Below are positions 57,573 through 64,000 of a DNA stretch of 64,000 nucleotides, in pieces (positions within the stretch are counted from its first letter, which is position 1; each line of letters opens with the position of its first letter). Both the position numbers and the translations under genes were made by a program. The notes under the pieces are model-generated. The model was given only the letters and a program-made list of their open reading frames with translations. It did no database searches and was not told where the DNA came from. Origin of the DNA: Kudoa neothunni. Its lineage: Eukaryota > Cnidaria. The stretch spans positions 2,852,001 to 2,916,000 of the forward strand of contig OZ199840.1 of assembly GCA_964304625.1 (NCBI GenBank), written 5' to 3'.

Positions 57573-60500
57573 CTACAAAAGTTTTTTATCCTCTAGATTG
57601 ACAAAATTGAATCGGAATGGTTCGAGGTATTTTTTGGTCCACTTATGAAAATCATAAAAGTAATAACCACCCTAACATATATATGTAAATTTAGATATCA
57701 CGATATGAAATACTTCTTCGAACTCTGAAGTAACTAGGTCAGGTTCATTGGTGCGTTGGAACCAGGACTGAAGGATATTATGGAAACGCCAATTCCTGGA
57801 TTTGATCACTTTAGCCGCCATATACTGAGCAAATGTGCCCTTAATTTTAATTCATAATCATATTCAGTCAACACTTAGATAAAAACTATACTTGGTAATG
57901 GTAGAAAATGAAAAGAAGCACATCGTTTGGAAGATTGAAGTAGAAACCTGGTGAAGCGAACAACTGGTTAGTGGTGATATTGTGACAATCAGGTGAGCAG
58001 ATGGGGAACGATGTTAGACAATTATGTAGGATATGTTTAGTGTTGATAAGTTCGTCGTTGAACGCTTCAGCATCGTAGTTGTTGAAGGCATCGAATTCAT
58101 CCACAAGGCGTTTATCGTTGGTGGTCAGTCGACGATTGAAGAATTCAGAGTAGATTTCGTTGGAAACATCTTTACAATCGGGCCAGTCGCTGCTCGAGGG
58201 GCAACTTCCACACGAGGAGTTGAATTGACTACTGAAAAAGTAAAAAGTACGAGGGGTTTGTGGTGGAGAATCTAGTTAGATCGATTAGATCGGCATCTGT
58301 TTCGCTGGTTGGTGCGGGTGTGTAGTTGGATTTTTTATTGCTCAGGTTCGAATTGAAAAATTGCGATCCAGAAGACGATAAACCAATAGTTTTGTAAAGT
58401 ACTTCGGCGCTGTTGTTTCGTCGATGAGACGGTGTATTATTGTTGTTATTCACACTCTTGTTAGAAGTGCCAATGTTATTGGGTTGTAAATTAGAGTTTT
58501 TTCTGCCAGCAGTGTTGATATTTGATGCAATGACATGGTCTTTAGCGATCATGGCGGGGGCGTTGGTGGAAGAAGGCAGTTGAGGAGGTCGGAGTGGTGG
58601 ATTTGTTGGTATAAGTGTGGCAGTGTTGGAGTAGACTTTAATTTTGTCGTATTTTCTGAACGAGCCAGTGTCGCTTTTGTTTGGTGTAGTTGTCGAATGA
58701 TGACTATTTGAAATCACTAAACACACCGAACATTAATCGTCCACCCATCATTTAATTGAGTTAAGTAAGTTTAAATGAGTGACGCAACTAAAAAAGTAAT
58801 AACTTACTTTGTTTGTTGGACAAATTAGTGGAAGGTTTGGGTAGATCTTCAGCAGGATTAAATGTTTTATTTACTTCCGAATGTGTGAGATGAGAAGAGA
58901 CTTTGTTATCTAAAAAACAACTTGTAGCTCCAAAAGTGGATAACAATAAGCAATATAAAAATAAGCAATTAAATAAAAGTTAGCAAATATTAACTACATC
59001 CCATATATTCAACCATCTAATTATAAACTAAACATAAATCGATAAGAAAGCAGATCAACACCAATCTGTAAGTCCGCTTAATAAAGTCCTCATTTATGAG
59101 CTCAATATTGATGAATGGAAATAATTTTTTTACGTTTCGGTAACAATATATTGAAATAGTGATGATATTTACCTTTTACAGAGTTACAAGAAGCAATAGT
59201 AGAAGAGGTGTATGATGTGGTGCTGGATGTGACGTTACTAGTGGAATCAAGTTCTTCGGGTATGGTTTCCACGCCGTGAGTGTGACGCATGGCAGCGGAT
59301 TGTGATTTCGATGTGGACGAAGCGATATTATCGGATTGTTGTGGGTGGGGCGTAGAAGAAGATGAATGTGTAGGAATAGGCGCAGCAATATTGACACTAT
59401 CCAAATCCAGATGATCATACACTGAGTCATTGTGGATAAAATTGTCTTCATCATTGTGACACTCCATGTAATATTCGAGGTCATTTTTTATCGATTCTGC
59501 AGAATCGATAGAAATCGTTTGATTCTCAACCAAACGTAACAGTTTCTCTAGATTTATAACATGATAGTTGTGGTTGGAAATTTTCTCCCCGATATCTTTC
59601 AATTTCTTAGTGTTGTCTTTTGATATTTTCTTCCCTCTAGATGAGTTGATGCTTTCGGTTTCAGCTTCCAATTCCTCTTTCTGAGTCATATTTAGTCGAA
59701 GGGTAAATTCGTAATATTTGGTTATCAAGCAAACTCCACTTTAAGTTAAAACCACGGGGAATCGAGTGTAAGCATTTAATATTTTGCAATGGATGAATGA
59801 TTCAAAATCGCCGACTTTTAAATATCAGTACGAAATTTTTTTCACATTTCATAAAAAGAATAAAAACTATTATTTATAATGAAATCCTATTTCTTTTTTA
59901 AGTATTCTGAATGGGCGAACCAGTGTAATCAACAAAACAAAATAAAAAATAAGCTCATTATGACATTAATAGGTCGTAGGTGGTTTTGGGTGAAACTATA
60001 AAGTCACATGTAACACGTGCCAAATGAATTGTGTTTTTGCATTTTAAGACAATTGAATTATTTCAAGAATACAATCTAACCGCGATTATCCGAAGAATTT
60101 TTGACCGGCAGTTCCCTTTCCGGATAATCTAACATAAACCAGGGTGTATGTGCGCGCATTTTCTAAAAAATTTCTACGTAAAAAATTGTCTACTTGATTT
60201 ATAAACAATTCATATCATTTATTAGGTAATGTATATTTCAACATACACAACTTAAATCAAAAATATTGGCATATCTATTCACTAAGCATATCGAGACCAA
60301 AAGAGAAAACAGTACATAATTGTGGAAGAAAAACACGCCTAGTCTACAGAGGAGCAACTAACTTTTTTAATTAACCGGTAATTAATGTATGTTTAACCCT
60401 CTAATAGATTTTTGGTAGAAAACGACCCCAAAGAGATTTGTTTATTGAATGATTCATTATTTATAATTTCAAACTTTCTAAGACTACCTGTTTCCTTCAA

Positions 60501-62857
60501 AATAATATTTTTAAAATAAAATACAAATTTTTAGCTATGGTATCGGCGGAAATATATATTTTCCACCTCACGACGGACTTTGGGGTAGAAAAATACCTCA
60601 TTTTTTTCTTAGCGAAAATTAAAGTAGAAATAATTTTTAGCCTGAATAATGGATTGTAGGATTTTCTATAGTCTAGATTCTACGATGTAACGCTTTAAAC
60701 TGTAAGTAAGACACGTGACTACGTATGCAAAAAGAGTTTTTGATGATGATATTCTCCGGAGGAAATTCTAGAAATGACGGAGAAATTATTATCGGGCCGG
60801 CCTACTAATGGAGATATACATGCCAAACAAAAATCTTAATCCGCTTTCAATCTCTATTTTGAGAAAATGGGGTAAAAACCTGACGTAATATGCGCAATAT
60901 GAAATAAATTAGGTGTAAGGACCACCAAATAAATGTTTGTGGAGCTTGTTTACATTAAACGCGGTTTATTTATGACACAAACTATAGACTAAGCAGTTAT
61001 GTAAATTAACATTTCAATTTAAGAAGTTCTAATTAGAATAACATATAATCAACTAAAATCGGGTTTAAAATCTAATGCGCCGGTTGCTGACGAAACTGGT
61101 ATTCGTAGGATTATTGAGACTATAAACGAATTTATTTACGTTGTAACATAATTTTTTTTTTCATATCCATTAAAATTTTCAATATTTCTTCTTGCGAAAT
61201 TATTTGTAACAAAAGATCAAATAAAACTCAGGGGTAATTTTCTAACCCAGCGCCCATCAGAGTGGATTCGATTTTCGGTACATTAGAGGGTTAACATACA
61301 TAGACATATGTTCAGATATAGCACAAATTTATATAAGAATTGAATGCTTAACCTAGGTTTTAAAAGGAAAATTTATAAATAATTTACATAGAAATATTTT
61401 TGTATTAAATATTTCATTGATATATGTACACTGCATTGAATATGCCGTAGGGTGACATTTTTATCCGGAATTTTGATTGAATAATCGTTCCGGATAATCG
61501 AGGTTCGACTGTATATTTGAAATTTATCATTACAATTTTCAACGATCAACACATTGTTGGATAGTTAGGGTTTATCAAAACTCATTGTTGACACCTTGAA
61601 ATAGGAGAAGGGGATATTTTATTCGAATAATTAAAAATTGATTTTTTGATTTAAATAATTGTGATTAACTCGTAACACTACATGGAATATGGCAATTTAT
61701 GTTAAATTTAAAAGTAGCTGTAATAAGATAGATTATAGGCGTAAAAAACTAAATTATCAACGTTATTTAACCTAAGGTAGAGAAGTTCAACTTCAACCTT
61801 AAGTAAAAATCTACAAAATATTCCCACTTCACCGAAATAATATATCTATTTTAATGAATGATTGAATATTAATTTTTTATTTTAATTAATCAAAAATAAT
61901 AGTTAAAAAAATGCTAAGTAAACAATTGGGTAGCCAAATTTAAAATATGTAGGACACAATCTAATTGTAATTATACATAGAAAATTGTTTTAATTTTAAG
62001 ATTGAAACTATTTCTAATTCAAATTTATATCAATTTTTTATATTTAATAATGAATTGTAATAAATAAAAATGAATATTTATTAATGAAAAAGTTGTGTGA
62101 TTTTTGGTTAAGAGAAATATTTAAAAACCGTAAATTTGGTAGAGAATGTTTGTTCGAAAGACTTAAAAGGGTGGTGCTTGATCAGAAAAAGTTTTTACAA
62201 AATTACCTCCCTCGACAGCTGAACTAGAATATCCTAAACGGTGATAGATAACCTGTGCTAGGCGAAAATATCAATACATTCACCCAATGTCGAAACTGCT
62301 CTCGTCTCTGTCTATCCGGATCTCTCGCTTCAGATAACGTCAAACCCTCCTTAGCATACGATTTGGTTTTGTTTTCCTTCTCGATCATTTTAAATTTCTC
62401 CATAAACTACCACAATCCAAATACACCCACATAAAATAACATTCAAATTACAGTTTCGATCTGTCTTCTCACTTCATACAAAGGTTCCTTATCTTTTACC
62501 TCACTACTTGCTATCCAGGCTTTTAGTTGTTCGCGATTTCGCTACATTTTAATGATTTAAATTGCGATTTATGTCGAATTCAGAAAGGTTAAAATTCTAC
62601 CTGAAGACGTTTGATTTCTTTTTTCATTTCACTTTCACATCTATCGCGTTGATTGGAATTCTGAGCAGTCTCCAACTAAACCCTCATACTTCAAATACAA
62701 GCACAAAACAGTGATTCGGCTACTTTGTGCATGTACGCTTTAAAGTTGGCCATTCCTTCCTGGACTTTCTTAGAACATCTATCAATTTCAGCTGCGAAAA
62801 TACGTCAAATGTAGGGCGTAATATAAAGTTACCTTGAAGCTTTCTCTTGTCGCCCAT
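57573..62857 (-). CDS. CNOT3: CNOT3, CCR4-NOT complex subunit, 11 exons
   Basis: CNOT3/Not3-5 is a scaffold subunit of the cytoplasmic CCR4-NOT deadenylase. Minus exons: 62857-62833, 62791-62724, 62675-62601, 62541-62452, 62406-62253, 59733-59173, 58909-58808, 58716-58251, 58228-57892, 57839-57714, 57671-57573. Phases close at 700 residues (human 753). The Not3 N-terminal coiled coil is clear: MGDKRKLQAEIDRCSKKVQE, KKEIKRLQRNREQLKAWIAS, MEKFKMIEKENKTKSYAKEG, then YHVINLEKLLRLVENQTISI and YDHLDLDSV. A Ser/Thr/Asn-rich linker follows. The NOT-box is at the end: FYFNLPNDVLLFIFYHYQ, AQYMAAKVIKSRNWRFHNIL, SWFQRTNEP, YYFYDFHKWTKKYLEPFRF, LEDKKLL. The junction 62253/59733 is the least certain. It carries a 19- or 22-nt intron at 58229-58250 and a 2.5-kb intron full of transposons. 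Confidence 0.93.
58229..58250 (-). other. Ultra-short intron of CNOT3 (22 or 19 nt)
   Basis: On the minus strand it reads GTACTTTTTACTTTTTCAG followed by TAG. Using the CAG gives 19 nt, using the TAG 22 nt; both keep frame and differ by one Ser. Without removal, a stop (TAG) follows NPSYFLLFQ at once. No other GT nearby restores the frame used by the downstream NOT-box exon. Confidence 0.7.
60070..61513. mobile_element. Tigger/pogo-like element
   Basis: The left terminus TACAATCTAACCGCGATTAT and the complemented right terminus TACAGTCGAACCTCGATTAT match over most of 28 bp, continuing CCG-A; the start is the classical Tigger/pogo end. Each end has a second inverted copy of the motif inside (GATTATCCG...CGGATAATC at 60091-60137; TTATCCGG...CCGGATAA at 61460-61496). 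Without the nested MITE it is about 540 bp, with no transposase: a non-autonomous copy. Confidence 0.8.
60392..61294. mobile_element. piggyBac MITE nested in the Tigger element
   Basis: The left end is TTAACCCTCTAATAGATTTT and the complemented right end TTAACCCTCTAATGTACCGA: 13 identical terminal bases including the TTAA. The 903-bp interior has no recognisable transposase. It lies wholly inside the Tigger copy, so it arrived later. Confidence 0.8.
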
Positions 62858-62900
62858 TTCACTTGCAAGTTTCTAGTAGCGCGCCTGCGCATACAATCGC
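62858..62900 (-). promoter_or_regulatory. CNOT3 promoter with NRF1-like site
   Basis: About 23-35 bp upstream of the ATG the complement reads TGCGCAGGCGCG (near 62879-62890), 11 of 12 positions of the NRF1 consensus. Similar sites lie at UTP3/BUD32 and WRAP53. Function is inferred. Confidence 0.45.
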
Positions 62901-64000
62901 CCGTAAATAATACGATAGGCAGAAACAAACAATTGTCTCAATCTGTCCAGTTTAGATCTCCTTGTAATAAAAGTATTGACTTTTTTTTTAATATTACAGA
63001 AATTCAGGATCATACAAAGAATGGGGTGACTCACCCGTTATGTGTATTTATCAATAAATCCGCCCTCATTATTCATACACACACATTTTTAATAACTATC
63101 AAAGTTAGTAGACAATAGGTTGGATCGCCTAATTAATTATATTTTCAAATATTTGAATATTTTTTAACATTTTTACAGTTTGTTAATGTGCCGCTGTTTT
63201 TTTATTTTTCTCCAATTGGTTTAATGCTAAAATAGATACCGATGGTCGGCTAATAATAACACATTTTAAGGTGTATAATCTTAACTCGGATTATGTCGGT
63301 TAAACTTTAATCCTCCCTAATTCATAAAGTAATTGAATAAATACTTAGTTGTGGGATATGCTTACATCGAATAATGTGTGCATGTTCAAGATTCGATTTT
63401 TCAAAGATGACTGCATAGTTAGTTGTGATGCAATCACTAATTGTGATTACGCTCTTCGATACCAATTATTTTAATATTTATTATAATTTTTCGTTTATTC
63501 TACATAATAAAAATATGATAATCACAGTACAATCTTCATGCATAATATTTAATTTCTAACAATGTTTACGAAGAATGGATTTAATTGTTACAATGTAATA
63601 AATTTAGACTGGAGATATGTGAACGCATCTTGGCTTGTTCTATCATGGAAATATAAAATAAATCATTCGAATTCGCCAATGAATTATTCTAATATTCACT
63701 GCGGATAAGAAAATCAGACTCAAATTTTATTTATGTTATTCAAATGTTAACTTCTATTTCTAATGAAAGAATAATACATATATTACTTAATACATTGGTA
63801 AAATTGTATGTTAAAGCGAATTCTTTAGTCCAAGTAAATTACGGCGTGGGTAAACGATGATTAACGATAACAACCGACATGCAGTTTTCGACCGTAATTT
63901 CGTACAATAAGCAGAAAATTAATAAAAGGAATAAATGTCTATAAGATACATGGGAATAAGGAATTTCATATTAAAATATACGTTATTTTCATTAAATAAG
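62901..64000. other. AT-rich upstream flank of CNOT3
   Basis: No gene, RNA or transposon termini recognised; a 94-codon plus frame (62834-63118) overlaps the CNOT3 first exon and promoter and is a chance frame. Confidence 0.4.

Larger units (their letters stand above)
59734..62252 (-). other. Transposon-bearing intron of CNOT3
   Basis: About 2.5 kb between the N-terminal coiled-coil exons and the exon carrying NHNYHVINLEKLL. It contains the Tigger/pogo element with a piggyBac MITE inside. The remaining ~1.07 kb is AT-rich. Confidence 0.75.

Noticed and set aside
59176-59484. Leucine/threonine-rich minus frame at 59176-59484
   Set aside because: It is another frame of the CNOT3 Ser/Thr-rich linker exon, not a separate protein.
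62834-63118. 94-codon plus frame at the CNOT3 promoter
   Set aside because: It overlaps the first CNOT3 exon on the other strand and the promoter, without domain or splice support.

Overview
The window is eukaryotic, strongly AT-rich animal DNA. It holds nine recognisable host genes: ATG4, UTP3/SAS10, BUD32/TP53RK, SLC33A1, an SLC52-type riboflavin transporter, WRAP53/TCAB1, an EFHD/swiprosin, the KDEL receptor and CNOT3. Swiprosin, WRAP53 and SLC52 point to a metazoan. The introns are tiny, mostly 39-69 nt with one of 19 or 22 nt, and the genes are compact between transposon-rich deserts. This suits a reduced parasitic animal such as a myxozoan or a dicyemid/orthonectid; the sequence alone does not decide, and the lineage is inference.

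Layout. 1-22 kb is a transposon graveyard. It contains three pieces of FLYWCH-type MULEs, a piggyBac (2968-7042) carrying a nested Tc1-like element (3186-4324), a Merlin fragment, a MULE with long inverted arms (about 7655-12185) interrupted by a nearly intact Tc1-like element (9354-10793), two degraded hATs, an orphan Tigger end and a third hAT with a recognisable 8-bp target duplication (20457-21877). 22.9-44.3 kb is gene-rich: ATG4 (+), UTP3 (-) diverging from BUD32 (+), a dead Tc1-like element, an unidentified small gene (+) converging on SLC33A1 (-), SLC52A (-) diverging from WRAP53 (+), a repeat-rich gap, then EFHD (+). 45.5-48.5 kb has a piggyBac MITE and another MULE. KDELR (-) lies at 49.8-50.7 kb. 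52.8-56 kb is mostly transposon debris. CNOT3 (-) spans 57.6-62.9 kb; its one large intron houses a Tigger/pogo element with a piggyBac MITE inside it.

The host genes are housekeeping and do not form one pathway: membrane traffic (KDELR), autophagy (ATG4), ribosome biogenesis (UTP3), tRNA t6A synthesis (BUD32), telomerase/Cajal body RNP trafficking (WRAP53), mRNA deadenylation (CNOT3), and acetyl-CoA and riboflavin transport. Exon-intron models were built by eye from family conservation, reading phase and GT-AG signals. Phases close across the modelled exons of eight genes; ATG4 has an unresolved 3' end.

Every mobile element recognised is a class II DNA transposon (MULE, piggyBac, Tc1/mariner, Tigger/pogo, Merlin, hAT). 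I saw no reverse transcriptase, LTR, retrovirus-like or Polinton-like element, no tRNA or rRNA gene and no CRISPR array. I did not find a clearly novel biological system. The most unusual features are the ultra-short introns, the transposon nesting and the shared palindromic architecture of transposon ends.
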